Source of the DNA: Colocasia esculenta
Lineage: Eukaryota > Streptophyta > Magnoliopsida > Alismatales > Araceae
Direction of reading: 5' to 3'
DNA: 64,000 nucleotides
Assembly: GCA_014218235.1 (NCBI GenBank)
Contig: CM024758.1
Location: forward strand, 98,431,698 to 98,495,697
Both the position numbers and the translations under genes were made by a program. Below are positions 1-11,095 of the stretch, one piece after another. A model generated the notes under the pieces. The model did not search any database, was not told the DNA's origin, and saw nothing but the letters and a program-made list of their open reading frames with translations. How positions within the stretch are numbered: the stretch's first letter is position 1; every line of letters begins with the position of its first letter.

Positions 1-620
1 AGGGCCCTAGTCTTGAGAATACAGAAATCCAACAAAATCAAGCAACACAAAAAGGTTCAAAAACTCAGAACAAACACAAACACCAGGTCGACACATCACC
101 TGACAGGTCGACACCAGCCCACAAGAAGAAGGCTTCTGTGGTTGTTGTGTCGACACCAGTCAAGGAGAGGTCGACCTGCTCAACAGCAACAAAACAAACC
201 ACAAAATAAACAATTCAAATAAAATCTGAAAAAAGAAAATTCCAAAGAAACTCATTGATAAAAAACCTTGGACCTCCAAGACAGCACATCAAGCTGATTG
301 GACCAATTCTTGGAGTCAATGGTATAACAACCCATGTTGGTATCATCCTCAATTTTCTATCAAAACTTTCTGATGTACCAACAAATCCTTGTTTCCACCT
401 CCTCATCTGAACTCTCATGCTCAAATGAAAACTCCCCTCCTAACCAAAACAAAACACTGGTGTTTTCATCCCAAAAGAAAGAAGAAAGTGAAAAAGGCAG
501 AGAACACCACATTAATAAAACAAAATCAAAAACAAGTCAAATTTGGGTGAGAAAAGATTTGTTAACATTGTCCAAACTTTCTGATGGTCCCACTCTGTTT
601 GGGTACCAAAATCTTCTCTC
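1..620 (+). pseudogene. copia gag C-terminus / gag-protease linker, decayed
   Basis: No long frame survives, but translated pieces (Trp-rich stretch near 260-350, then a piece ending in a WVPK-like motif near 600) resemble the linker between gag and protease in Sireviruses. Four GTCGAC motifs lie between 85 and 180, the same motif that fills the 3' LTR, so this part may be rearranged or may share sequence with the LTR. The assignment rests mainly on position, directly upstream of the protease motif at about 670. Confidence 0.5.
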
Positions 621-629
621 CACTAATTG

Positions 630-1000
630 ATGTTGCAGGAAGGTCGTGCACCCAATTCAAATGTGTGGTTCCTTGACAGTGGGTGTTCACGACATATGAC
701 TGGAGATAGACCCAAATTTTCTTTCCTGCTAGAAGGAGGGAGGTTCAGTAACATTTGAAGTAAAAATAAAGGAAAGATCATTGGATCTGGAAAGGTTGGT
801 CAAACTTCCTCTAACTCTGTTGATAGTGTTTTATTAGTTGATGGTCTCGATTACAATCTGCTAAGTATTAGCCAACTATGTGACAAAGGTCACAAAGTTG
901 TGTTTGAATCCAATTTTTGTAAGATCATTGATTCATCAACTGATAAAATCAAATTTGTGGAAAAAGAGAAAACAATGTTTACATGATCGACCTTAATAAA
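630..1000 (+). pseudogene. copia aspartic protease region
   Basis: Around 660-720 the translation reads WFLDSGCSRHMTGD, the retropepsin active-site region typical of Ty1/copia (the family usually has D-S-G/A-C/A-S-x-H-M). Downstream, pieces resembling LLSISQLCDKGH, the usual segment before the integrase zinc finger, can be read at about 850-890 in another frame. The enzyme would cut the Gag-Pol polyprotein inside the virus-like particle. At least two frameshifts and an in-frame stop near 760 show that it is dead. Confidence 0.75.
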
Positions 1001-1039
1001 ACTTTTCTGAAAATCTTTGCTTTGTTGCTAATAAAGATG

Positions 1040-2106
1040 AAATTGCATGGACTTGGCACAAAAGACTTGGCCATGCAAGTTTCAGAACATTGAATAAATT
1101 GTTAAGGCTGAATCTGGTTAAGGGTCTTCCTGAATCCTTTTCAAATGTTGAAAATCAAGTTTGTGGGATTTGTGCCCAAGGAAAACAAACCAGGAAATCT
1201 TTTAAGAACTTCAATGAGGTACTCACATCTAGGCCACTAGAACTACTTCACATGGACCTTTTTGGCCCAACAAGAGTTCTAAGTCTAAGTGGCAAGAGAT
1301 ATGGGTTTGTAATCATTGATGATTTTACTAGATTTACTTGGGTCATCTTCTTGTCCCACAAAAGTGATACTTGCCTTGAATTCAGGAAATTCTGTACCAC
1401 TGCTTAACAAACTTTTCATATAAAATCAAAATATTTTGACTGATCATGGGGGAGAATTTGAAAACCAATCCTTTTCTGATTTATGTGCTGAATTCAAATT
1501 TTCCACAAGTTTTCTTCACCAAGAACTCCAGAACAAAATGGAGTTGTGGAAAGAAAGAACAGAACTCTTGTGGAAATGGCTAGATCCATGCTCCTTGAGA
1601 GTAATCTGCCCAAATCCTTCTGGGCTGAAGCTGTAAATACAGCAAATACATTCTCAATAGAGCATTGGTCAGACAAAAATCAAGAAACCCCCTATGAATT
1701 ATTGAAAAACAAGAAGCCAACTGTTTCTTATTTCAAAATCTTTGGGTGCAAATGTTATGTACACAACAATAATAAAGAAAATCTTTACAAGTTTGATGCT
1801 AAGAGTCAGGAAGCTATCTTCCTTGGCTATTCAGAAGTGTCAAGAGCTTTCAGAGTGTACATTCTCAAAAGCAAAACTGTTGAAGAGTCTCCTCATATTA
1901 TATTTGATGAAAATTCCTTTTCAACTAACACTTCTAAATCTTGCAGGGAAAAACAAGACAGTGAAGAGGATGACTTCATTGTGGACTCTTCACCAACTGT
2001 TGAGGAGCTTGAAGACTGTGGTGAGAATTTGAACAACATTTCACCATCTTCAAGTGGATCAGGTAACATTGCTCCAGATTTAGGTACCCTCAACAGGTAC
2101 TACTGA
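1040..2106 (+). pseudogene. copia integrase (GAG_pre-integrase zinc finger + rve core), broken
   Basis: The first piece (about 1045-1407) starts with WHKRLGHAS and continues to CGICAQGKQ, giving the H-H-C-C zinc-binding domain, then LHMDLFGPT with the first catalytic Asp. The second Asp lies in TDHGGEFEN at about 1437, after a frameshift near 1408. The Glu lies in the NGVVERKNRT motif at about 1535-1560, split by another frameshift. The longest continuing frame, 1546-2106, ends with the copia-type GYS...R.Y segment (IFLGYSEVSRAFRVY) and an acidic linker. The three D, D, E positions are present, but they are spread over three frames. Confidence 0.85.
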
Positions 2107-3185
2107 ACATCGAATTTTGAGAGATCACCCATTGATAATGTAGTTGGTAATTTGCATGATAGAGTTAGGACTAGATCATCATTCTGCTTGCTATTGAAGA
2201 AGACCCACTAGCTCTAATTTCCCAAATTGAACCCAAGTCAATTGATGAAGCTTTATCAAGTTCTGATTGGATTAATGCCATGCATGATGAACTTCATCAA
2301 TTTGAAAAAATCAAGTATGGAATTAGTACCTAGACCTAGTGACCAAACAGTCATTGGCACTAGATGGGTCTTCAGAAATAATTGAATGAATCTGGTCATG
2401 TCATAAGAAATAAAGCTAGGCTAGTTGCAAAGGGGTACAATCAAGAGTTTGGAATTGACTTTGAGCAATCATATGCCCCTGTAGCTAGACTAAAGCAGTT
2501 AGAATTTTCCTTGCTTTTGCATCCTCCATGAAATTCAAAGTTTATCAAATGGATGTTAAAAGTGCTTTTTTGAATGGATATATCAAGGAAAATGTTTTTG
2601 TTGAACAACCTCCTGGATTTGAAAATGAAAAACATCCTAACCATGTTTTCAAGCTTCATAAGGCTCTATATGGTCTTAAACAAGCTCCAAGAGCTTGGTA
2701 TGACCGTTTGAGCTCTTTTTGCTTGAAAAGGATACTCTAGAGGAATGTTGATCAAATATTGTTCACAAAAATAGTCAATAAAGAAATAATTGCAGTCCAA
2801 ATTTATGTTGATGACATAATATTTGGATCAACCAATAAAGGCCCTGCTGAATTTTCCAATCAAATGAAAATGAATTTGAAATGAGTTTAATGGGAGATCT
2901 AAAGTTTTTCTTGGGATTGCAGGTTAACCAAACACATGAGGAATCTTCATCAGTCAAACCAAGTATGTCAAAGAACTTCTGAAAAGGTTTGACTTCCAGA
3001 ACCTCAAGCATTCAAACACACCAATTGCTATTAATGCTAAGCTAGAAAAGACTCAATGGTAAGTCAGTAGACCCAAAGACCTACAGAGGTATGATTGGTT
3101 CTCTACTTTATCTTACAACTTCTAGACCTGATATTCAGTTTAGTGTGTGTTTGTGTGCTAGATTTCAATCAAATCCTAAAGAAGT
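2107..3185 (+). pseudogene. copia reverse transcriptase, broken
   Basis: Pieces match the RVT_2 family in order: RLVAKGYNQEFGIDF (about 2420), YAPVARL, then a 70-residue open segment at 2528-2740 with QMDVKSAFLNGYI and the ALYGLKQAPRAWYDR motif. The catalytic YVDDIIFGS box is at about 2800-2830 in another frame. Two catalytic Asp residues are therefore still encoded. Stops at about 2740 and a frameshift near 2880 break it. The domain would copy the RNA genome to cDNA in the particle. Confidence 0.85.
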
Positions 3186-3188
3186 CAC

Positions 3189-3720
3189 ATGCTAGCTGTT
3201 AAAAGAATTTTCAAATATTTTGTTGGAACATGTGATTTAGGAATTTGGTATCCTGCTAATTGCAAGTTAGATTTGATTGCCTATTGTGATGCTGATTATG
3301 CTGGTTGTAAATTAGATAGAAAAAGCACAAGTGGCTTGTGTTTGTACTTAGGTGGGTGCCTAATCTCTTGGGCTTCTAAGAAGCAACATTCAGTTGCTCT
3401 GTCCACTGCAGAGGCTGAGTATGTTGCAGCAGGTAGATGTGGAACTCAAATCCTTTGGGTGAAACATCAACTTCTTGATTACAACCAAGAGTTAGGTTGT
3501 GTTCCCATCCTTTGTGATAACACAAGTGCAATAAATCTGTCTAAAAATCTCATTCAGCATTCCAGAACTAAGCATATTGAAATTAGGCATCATTTCTTGA
3601 GAGATGAGGTAGCAAAGAAATCCTTTGAACTCCTTTCATTAAAACTGAAAAACAAATAGATGACATCTTCACAAAACCCCTTCCTGATAGTAGATTCTCA
3701 TCTTTAAGGAGAGAACTTGG
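3189..3720 (+). pseudogene. copia RNase H and C-terminus of pol
   Basis: An open frame of about 156 residues (3189-3659) carries the Ty1/copia RNase H signature: AYCDADYAGCKLDRKSTSG, then STAEAEYVAA, LCDNTSAINLSKN, and RTKHIEIRHHFLRD. Metal-binding Asp and Glu residues are visible in CDAD, AEAEY and CDNT. A frameshift near 3650 separates it from the usual pol tail (DIFTKPLP, about 3665-3690; pol ends about 3750). This is the best kept domain of the element. Confidence 0.88.
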
Positions 3721-3767
3721 TCTTTGTAAATGTCCATTGGGATTGGGTTGAGTGTTAGGCATTTCCT

Positions 3768-4099
3768 GAGGGGGAGCTCTTTGCATCATCATACTCATTT
3801 GCTTCCTTGATTCATCATATCTCTCTCCATTTCACTTATATTTCTTTTTGACAATGAACACTTCACCTCACATTGTGTTGAACTTCTTGGTATATCAAAT
3901 GGTGATTTGAAGAAGGACAAGTTCTGCTTGTCTGGACACTTTCACTATGCGAGAGTATATGTCTCCGCCAAGTACCAAGAAATGAATATGCAATTGTTAA
4001 GGGGGAGCTTTTGTTGTTCAAGAGAATTACTTCTGATTTCAAACCTTGCATATCTTTATTCTGATGAAAAGTGTTGAAATCCTCATCTCAGGGGGAGCT
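3768..4099 (+). promoter_or_regulatory. repeated polypurine-like tracts after pol
   Basis: GAGGGGGAGCTC (3768-3779), AAGGGGGAGCTT (3999-4010) and CAGGGGGAGCTA (4089-4099) repeat the core of the terminal polypurine tract. Several such tracts between pol and the 3' LTR are a known Sirevirus feature. Whether they prime plus-strand DNA is not shown here. Confidence 0.7.
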
Positions 4100-5060
4100 A
4101 GAAATTTCAAGTTATATATTTTGAATCATTCACAACTTTTCTTGAATTACATCAATTTCCTTGCATGATGTCCTCATTCAGGTGTCTACAATCTCAAAAT
4201 GATCCTTTGAGTGATCTAGTATATTCATTGTCAACTCTCACCTATATTCTTCAAAATATAGAAATTCATATTTCTTTCAAAGACTGAAGGATAATGTGTG
4301 CCTTGAATCTAAACATGTTTTTGTTTGCAATTGATGTTGGATATAGATGATACCTTTTTTATCAAAAATCTCCAAAATTTGTCAATTCAACAGAGCAATG
4401 GCACATGTGCTGAGAAACTGCACACCTTCACAATGAATGAAGTGCCATGTATGTCATGAGGCACTAATGCTATCTCTGTTCAAAGGGGTTCAAAATAAAA
4501 AATAAATGAAAAGCAAAATAAATTTATCCTATTCCTTTTTTATGATGACTGAGTAACTGGAAATATTGGCGTCTAAAAAACGTATATTTTCATGTCAAAA
4601 GGTCATCATTTACCCCTTTGAGACTTGATAATGGATAAATCTTTAGTATCCAGGGACTATAGTGTGTGAAAAGTATTAGTTCTTGAGTGAACAAGATATA
4701 TCTCATTTGATAGTTTGTTTCAAAAACAAAATGTGTATATCATTGGAGAATTGTTTTAAAAGAATCACTCTTATCCATCATCAAGTTGTTCTTAAAAATT
4801 ATTTACTTTCAACACACTTGATTTCTGTCTAAAAGATTTTTTATTTCTTTGGACTTGAAGAATATGGTAGTGTGTAGTTGATTTATTAAATGTATTATAT
4901 CCCTCAAACCATCATTTTAATGACTCAATCACTGAATGCTCATATCCTGTTGGATATTGTGTAAATCTTGAATTGTGTTGATTTTTTTTCAAATTTAACA
5001 AATGGATTTTTTAGTCTCTAAAATATCCTTGGAATGATAATTCCACCCATTTCTTATCAT

Positions 5061-5068
5061 TATAAATA
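5061..5068 (+). promoter_or_regulatory. possible TATA box upstream of env-like ORF
   Basis: TATAAATA lies about 370 bases before the ATG at 5434 and is followed by a CT-rich leader without a long upstream ORF. The layout looks like a plant promoter, but an isolated TATAAATA is common in AT-rich DNA. Confidence 0.3.
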
Positions 5069-5433
5069 TGTCCCAAAAGTCACATAATTTTTCCCTACTC
5101 AAATCCAAAACTTTCATCAGGCTAGGTCGACACTACTCCATCTAGTGTCGACACACTTTTACTCAGGTCAACACTCACCTCCTCTAGTGTCGACACTGAC
5201 CCCCTGCCAGACTCAATTAACCCGTGGGCGCCGGTTAAGCGTTTGATGTTCCTGCGGGGTAAGTTATTCAAAACCCCCTTTTCTTCTCCAGGTCGACCCG
5301 ACGGTCGCCCTCCTCCTGGTTTCCGGAAGGCGTTTTGAACCCTTTCCATCTATTCCCTCCTCCATTCCATCTCCATCCGTCTTCTCTCATTCCTCTCTCT
5401 CCATCATCCCCGATTCCACTCTACACTGCTTCA

Positions 5434-7419
5434 ATGGCACCCAAGCAAATACCTCGCCGTGGAGCAAAATCAAGGGCTTCGGCAAGGCCCTCTCGGCGGA
5501 TGAGGTTCCTTCTACTGAGCGGAGAACCAAGAGACGCCATGATCCTGTAGAGCAGCCAGGATCTTCATCTGCTAAGAGAGGTAGGGCACCCTCTTCTGGT
5601 CAAGGTCAAGGGTCTGTGTACCCTAGGAGGAAATCTTGGATTCCTCTCCTGAAGTTTCTGTGAAGTCCACATTCTCATCTTCATCCTCCTCATCAGAGTC
5701 TTCCCAGCCCTCTAAGAGACCTCCTTCCAACCCCTTAGTGCAGGGAAGACCATCTTGAAACCCAGGGCAGTGGACTTGGATGACAGTGCATTGATTGCTG
5801 CTTTCCCTGAAGTTTTAAATTCTTCAAATTCCAGTCTTGGTAATCATTTATATCAGAATTTCGTGTCATATACCCTAGACTTGTCCAAGAATTCTATCAG
5901 AATTTGGAATGCACAGATGAAGGGTACATGTCAAAAGGTCAAAGGAATTGTCATAGACATGCCAACAGACTTAGCAGCCACTATTTTCAAGATTCCAGAA
6001 GAAGGAGAAGATTACCACAACTTTGAATTCAATCTCCATGAAGCCTACACCATCATGACTGGTTTGCCTGCAGATGAGTCTGATCCTAAGCAAACCCATG
6101 TCACCAAATTCAATACAAACACCTTTCCCCCTGCGTTGAGGCTTACCCATCACATGCTCACTACCATCATCACACCTCAAAGCGGTGGGAGAGACAGGCT
6201 AACTGATATTCAAAGGTTTATTCTATATTGTATGAGCAAAGACATCAAGATAAACCTTCATGTCATCATGTACCAGATAATCTCTGAGACCACTAGGGCT
6301 GATTTGCATAGATCACTCCCTTATGCAGCCCATTTGACTCAAGTGTTTAAACACTTTGGTGTGTCTCTTGAGAATGAGAAATCTGAGAAGATTCCTAAGT
6401 CCAACATCTATTGCTTTAAGCATGTTCAAAAATTCATGGGCTTTAGGATTGTGGTGATCAAGTGAGGAGAGGGCCAGCTGCAGTAGAGGCCCCTGTAGTG
6501 GAAGAGGATCAACCTCAAATGCATGAGGAACAGCCTCCAATACAAGAGGACCAGCCTCCAGTGCAAGAGTACCAGCCTCAAGTGCATGAGGACCAGCCTC
6601 CCATAAATGAGGATCAGCCTCATGTGGCAGCTCAAGTGATGAACCCTTTATTGCCCCTCATTCACCTCAACTTCAGCCTTCCTCCTCCATGAACTTTGAC
6701 ACTCACATCCCATCCTTTTCTCCACAACATCCAGTTCATGCATCCTCATCCTTTGGTGGACCTTCTGTTCCACCAGAGTTGTTCACCTTCTTAAATGACA
6801 ACTTTGATACTTTGAACACCTCTATTCAGACCATGTCAGCAAATTTTGAGTTGAGGATTCAGAGATTGGAGAACACAGTATCTGCTAAGTTCATTGAGCA
6901 AAAGGCAGCCTCAGACTATGCTGCCCAAAGGTTCAACAGGTTGATTGGGACAATGGCAGATGCTTCGATTGAGCTGAAGGAGCACCAACAAAAGCTGGAA
7001 ACAGTCCTGAAGGGAATCTTAGCCAATTCCCAAGCTGATGTCTTCAACACAAAGGAGACACTATCTCAGATCTCAAAGACAAGACTATCCTTTGCACATC
7101 TAGTGGATGACTTGGAGAGTATGAAGAATCTCTCTGCTCACATTGATGGAGAAATGCCTGCACTCAAAAAGGAATTCAAAGTCATGAACAGGCCTGGTTG
7201 GTCAACTCGTTCCTCTTCCTCTTCTAGGCCAGTGTCAAATGAGTTCAGTGCACTTCAAGCTTCAATGTCAGAAATTCAGAAAGATTGGAACATCTTTTGC
7301 ACACAAGGCTCTCAACTATCCAAGCTCAGATGAAGAGTAGTCTATCCTCAATGGAAAAGAGATTAACGGATATTAAGACAATATTGATATCGATTCCTCC
7401 TCCTCCTCCTCCTCAGTAA
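5434..7419 (+). pseudogene. Sirevirus env-like ORF (putative plant transposon protein domain, Pro/Glu repeats, coiled coil)
   Basis: It starts at MAPKQIPRRGAK with a basic N-terminus, passes two frameshifts through a Ser-rich linker (5550-5750), and then has an open 236-residue segment (5755-6465; KPRAVDLDDSALIAAFPEVL...) that resembles the putative plant transposon protein domain found in ORFs after copia and gypsy pol. At 6480-6650 come short repeats of the type EDQPPxxE. The segment 6689-7333 is rich in Leu, Lys and Glu heptads, likely a coiled coil. A Ser/Pro tail follows and ends in PPPPPPQ at 7419. SIRE1 env-like proteins also have a proline-rich part and a C-terminal coiled coil. I see no clear signal peptide or transmembrane helix, so an envelope role is unproven. 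About four frameshifts disable it. Confidence 0.7.
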
Positions 7420-7801
7420 TGTAATTTCTTTAGATGATGTCAAAGGGGGAGAAGATAGCAAGAAATGTGTAATGATGTAATGCTTTTTGTAATGTTCACA
7501 TCCTTAATGAAATGAATAGAAATTTCTGTGTGCCCATTTTTATGCCTTGATGTGAATGAAAAATATTTTGAATGAATGTGAATGTGATGAATGTTTGTCA
7601 AGCTACTTGATCTTTGTGTGAAAATAGTTTATTTCTAGTAACATTGTATCTTTCATGTGTATAACTTTCAATGTCACTAAAAATGTTCAAGGTCCTTGAC
7701 AAGTATAAATAAAAGAAAATGAAAATACTTAAAATCACATTTCAATGAAACTTTCCAATTCCATATGAATTTAATGTTGTCATCATCAAAAAGGGGGAGA
7801 T
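7420..7801 (+). other. 3' untranslated region before the LTR, with two polypurine tracts
   Basis: No coding frame is seen. One AAGGGGGAGA tract lies at 7443-7452 and the terminal AAAAAGGGGGAGA tract at 7788-7800 directly abuts the LTR start TGTTGGG. The terminal one is the expected plus-strand primer. Confidence 0.75.
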
Positions 7802-8019
7802 TGTTGGGTTGAGTGTGAATATAATTCATTCCTCCTCACATTTTGATGATGACAAGTTGTGATTTTAATGCATAACCATTGGAACATGTAAAATACATCA
7901 CATCTGAAATTACAATATTCAAAAAGTATGTTTCCAAGCACATTTATCATTGATATTTATGATAATATATTTAACTAATGATTTATGTGTTTATTTTCTC
8001 AGGGACAATATTTTCTGCA

Positions 8020-8430
8020 AAGGTAGTGTCGACACAACCCTCTATGGTGTCGACACAATGGCTCAGAACAAAGGCAAAATGTGAAGAAAAGCTCAACTAG
8101 TGTCGACACTAGACCAGGGCAGGTCGACACTAGTGACAGATCCCAGAAATTTGTCAACAGATGTCAATCTCAGGTCGACACTAGATGTGATCAGGTCGAC
8201 ACTAGATGCCTTTCCCAGAAGGCCTGTTTTGATGTCTGGGACAGCAGGTCGACACGATCATATCATGTCGACACTAGATACCTTTCACAGAAGGCCTGTT
8301 TTGATGTTTGGGACAGCAGGTCGACACGAGATCATCTCAGGTCGACACTAGAGACCACTCCCAGGGAATTGTTCTGCCAGTCTGGGACAGTGTGTCGACA
8401 CACCTCATGGGCAGGTCGACACACTCCGGA
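8020..8430 (+). promoter_or_regulatory. GTCGACAC motif cluster in LTR U3
   Basis: About a dozen copies of GTCGACAC, many extended as CAGGTCGACACTAG, occur within 410 bases upstream of the TATA box. GTCGAC is itself palindromic. Two larger direct repeats sharing AGAAGGCCTGTTTTGATGT are at about 8217 and 8289. The cluster looks like a repeated cis-element in the U3 region. Its binding factor is unknown. Confidence 0.6.
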
Positions 8431-8540
8431 ATCTCTGTGACTTAAACTTCCTCCTGGACACGTGGCACCCTAGGGAGATGTCAGATCAATCTTGGATCTT
8501 GTGCCCACGTACCCCAAGGGTATCTTCCGGATATTTAGGG

Positions 8541-8548
8541 TATAAATA
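8541..8548 (+). promoter_or_regulatory. TATA box of Sirevirus 3' LTR
   Basis: TATAAATA sits in GGGTATAAATACCC, downstream of the GTCGAC cluster and followed by a leader-like CT-rich stretch. It is the most likely LTR promoter core. Confidence 0.65.
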
Positions 8549-9516
8549 CCCTCTTATTGGGCACCCATCCCAAGAGAACCTTCTAAGAGCCTCCAGAAAC
8601 TGCTTGTGGCGGCAAGAGAGTCTCTCCTCCCTGCTTTGCTTCCTCTTGTGCCTCCACACCCCAATTCACACTTCTCCAAGCACAAGAATCGAAGATTGAT
8701 CAACATGAAGCACTAGGATCAACTTCAAGGGCAGATCAAGTAGAAGCCAGCAATTGCGAAGCACTCAAGGAAGATCCCACTATCAAAGTTGCAGAGCATC
8801 GGCCAAGGGACTTCAAGTGATCAAGATTCTTCCATTCGGCCTCTACAAGGGAGTTTTCTTGAAGAACAAGAATTGTCAACCTCATGTCTTGAGTCTTTCT
8901 TGTTTCTTCTTGGCTATTCTAGAAATTGTGCATAATCTATTGCATCAATTTCTTGAATTGGCCTTAATAGATCAGATCATTGCTAGAGGATCTGGATCTT
9001 GTTGTTTTTGTTCTAGCATGTGGTTGTGAGCCTCTGTGCTCAGGGTTTTGAGTCGTCGTACTCAAGTTGTTTGTTGAGCAGTCTTGCTCAGATTCTAGAG
9101 TAGTCTTGCTCTAGGTAGTGTGTGAGTTGTCTAACTCATTTATGGAGTTGTCAGGCTCCGGTGTGGGTTGTGTTACCCAGGTTGTTTAGTGGATCTTCAC
9201 TGTGTGTGAGGGGTGGATGTAGGAGTCATGTAGTGATTTCCGAACCACCTAAAAATCTCTGTGCATTGGTCTGTTTGTGGTTTGAATTTTCTCCTCGTTA
9301 GATGAATGCATAGGATCGTTTGAATCTATCTAATCAACTTGTTTACTCACTCCAATTGCTTAACTCACTTAACTCTCTTCAGATCTGTGAAATTTGCTTT
9401 CAATCTAACTCAGATTCAAAGGACTTTCAAAATTGTTTAGCTTCCGCATTAGTTGGCATATAGATCTATTCAACCCCCCCTTCTAGATCTTGTCCACATC
9501 CTTTATCGATCCTTCA

Positions 9517-9983
9517 GGGGAAGATCCACGGATGTTCAAAGAGTCTCCCAGTCGATGAAGATCGCCAGAAAACGCACCAAGTCGACAGATCAAAGTCTCT
9601 AAAGTCTCAATTTTCACACAAGAAGTCTAGGGTTTTGACAAGAGCCCAAAATACCCAATCCGACTGCAGAAAGGTGCTTTTATAAGCCAAGGGGTTTTGG
9701 GGTATGCTTAGATAGGGTATCCTACCGTTGGGTGGAGGTTTCCTAAACATGGGGCAAAGAATTCGCGGCCGTTTCTGGATCTCAAACTGCAGAAATATGG
9801 GGAAATAGACGTCCACATTTGTGGCCGTCTACTGGGAGTTGGCGTCCATCGATTTGGATGTCGACTACCGTCTAACGTCTATGCATGTTGACGTTAAATG
9901 GTCCTTCGGCCAGAACAAAAAATGCAGTAACCATGCTTACACTATGTACATACATACATGTAATGTATAATGTATCACATAAA
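9517..9983. repeat. remnant of a gypsy-type LTR flanking the Sirevirus
   Basis: This segment, together with the last 150 bases of the LTR before it, recurs at 22476-22730 and 27028-27393. The second copy is split by a 4.3-kb insertion. It contains gaCGTCCAc-type short repeats (9808-9900) also seen inside that insertion at 25740-25860, so it is probably a piece of a related LTR. No coding frame is supported. Confidence 0.6.
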
Positions 9984-10167
9984 CTTGAGTTAGGGACTAG
10001 ACGTAGGACTTTTATTGAAAAGAAGATCCGAACTAAGATAAAATCCTTGTTTTGGTTTGACTAACAGAACTAACGTGTGCTCTTAAGTATTTTAAAAGGT
10101 CTTCCGCGACGAAAAACACCTATTCACCCCCCTCTAGGTGAAAAGCTCTACTGTCAACGATCCAACA
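9984..10167 (+). repeat. 3' end of a copia-2 LTR (left arm)
   Basis: It ends ...CGATCCAACA, with the CTATTCACCCCCCTCTAGG block about 30 bases before. Only about 184 bases are present here. The right arm continues further, so the left copy is truncated at 9984. Confidence 0.7.
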
Positions 10168-10169
10168 AG

Positions 10170-10180
10170 TGGTATCAGAG
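10170..10180 (+). promoter_or_regulatory. primer binding site of copia-2
   Basis: TGGTATCAGAG follows the LTR end with a two-base gap. It matches the initiator-methionine tRNA primer site used by most plant copia elements. Confidence 0.85.
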
Positions 10181-10218
10181 AGGATTCTCTAAAAAAGAAA
10201 TCCAACAATTTCGAGAAG

Positions 10219-11095
10219 ATGGCAGTTGAGTTTGGACAGAAGGTCAGTCAATCAATTGCCCTCCACTCTTTGATGGACAAGATTGCAATTACTGGAAAAC
10301 GTACATGGAATTTTTCATGCGAGATATAAATCTTGACCTTTGACTAGTTATTGAAGACGGGGATAAAAATCCTAGTACGGAAGATAAAACTAAATGAACC
10401 GCTGATGATAAGAATTAATATCTAGAAATATCGTGCAAGAAGTATTATATGCTGTGTATTATCTAAAAAGGAATTTAATCATGTGTCAGCATGTAAAACT
10501 GCTAAAGAGATGTGGGACACTCCGAAAGTTACTTACGAAGGAATCGAGAAAGTCAAGGAAACTATTGATATACTTATCACTAAATATGAGCAATTCAAAA
10601 GGGAAGAAAATGATTCTATAACACAAATGTACACTAGATTTACCGATATAATAAATGGATTAAATGCACTAGGTAAACTACTTAGTCAAAGTGAAACAGT
10701 TAGGAAATATTAAGATCACTAACTATTAAAGGACCCCTAAAGTAACTGTTATAGAAGAAGCTAATGATCTATCAATACTACAAATGGAAAATTGATAGGA
10801 TCCTTAATGGCTCATGAAATCAATATGGAAAGATTAAATGAAAGCTCGTCTAAGAAAAGAATAAACAATGCTTTGAAAGCAGCACCACCTTTGTCTAGCT
10901 GTGATGACACATGTTCATCGACCACTGACGACACTGATGAAGAGAAGCACTGCTATCAAAAAGGTTGTAGAGGATTCTTCCCAAGAAAAAGAAATATTCA
11001 ATACAGGCAAGAGTACAAAAGAAATAAGCAAACCAAAAGAACTAGTCTGCTATGAATGTAAACAACCTGGACATTTCAAGATCGACTGTCTATGA
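10219..11095 (+). pseudogene. copia-2 gag (left arm), frameshifted
   Basis: From MAVEFGQK at 10219, pieces give the DUF4219/UBN2 gag signature: a Trp-rich segment, TAKEMWDT-like helix (10500), ITKYEQFKREE, MYTRFTDIINGL, and a CCHC knuckle (CYECKQPGHFKIDC) at about 11050-11090. Gag packs RNA into particles. At least four single-base shifts break the frame. The right-arm copy (41570-42330, minus) is more open. Confidence 0.82.

Larger units (their letters stand above)
3751..5433 (+). other. Sirevirus pol-to-env-like intergenic region
   Basis: No coding frame is supported. The stretch holds three polypurine-like GGGGGAGCT tracts (3768, 3999, 4089), AT-rich DNA, a TATAAATA box at 5061, GTCGACAC motifs at 5125-5290 and a CT-rich stretch (5340-5430) that looks like a plant 5' leader just before the ATG of the next ORF. 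Confidence 0.6.
1..9516 (+). mobile_element. Sirevirus-type Ty1/copia retrotransposon, 5' end outside window
   Basis: The order is gag tail, protease, integrase, RT, RNase H, then a second large ORF after pol, a terminal polypurine tract and a 1.7-kb LTR. Integrase before RT is the Ty1/copia order. An extra ORF downstream of pol and repeated AAGGGGGAG tracts are known marks of the Sirevirus (SIRE1-like) genus. The 5' LTR and most of gag lie upstream of the window. All coding parts carry frameshifts or stops, so this copy is not autonomous. Confidence 0.88.
7802..9516 (+). repeat. 3' LTR of the Sirevirus
   Basis: It begins TGTTGGGTTGAG right after the polypurine tract and ends ...CGATCCTTCA, preceded by the ATTCAACCCCCCC(T) block usual near Sirevirus LTR ends. 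It contains a GTCGAC motif array (8020-8430) and a TATAAATA box at 8541. The end is inferred from TG...CA and from a second copy of the last 150 bases at 22476-22623. Its 5' partner is outside the window, so LTR identity cannot be measured. Confidence 0.75.

Noticed and set aside
8081..8440. 119-residue frame with repeated VDTR
   Set aside because: It is translation of the GTCGACAC motif cluster within the LTR.
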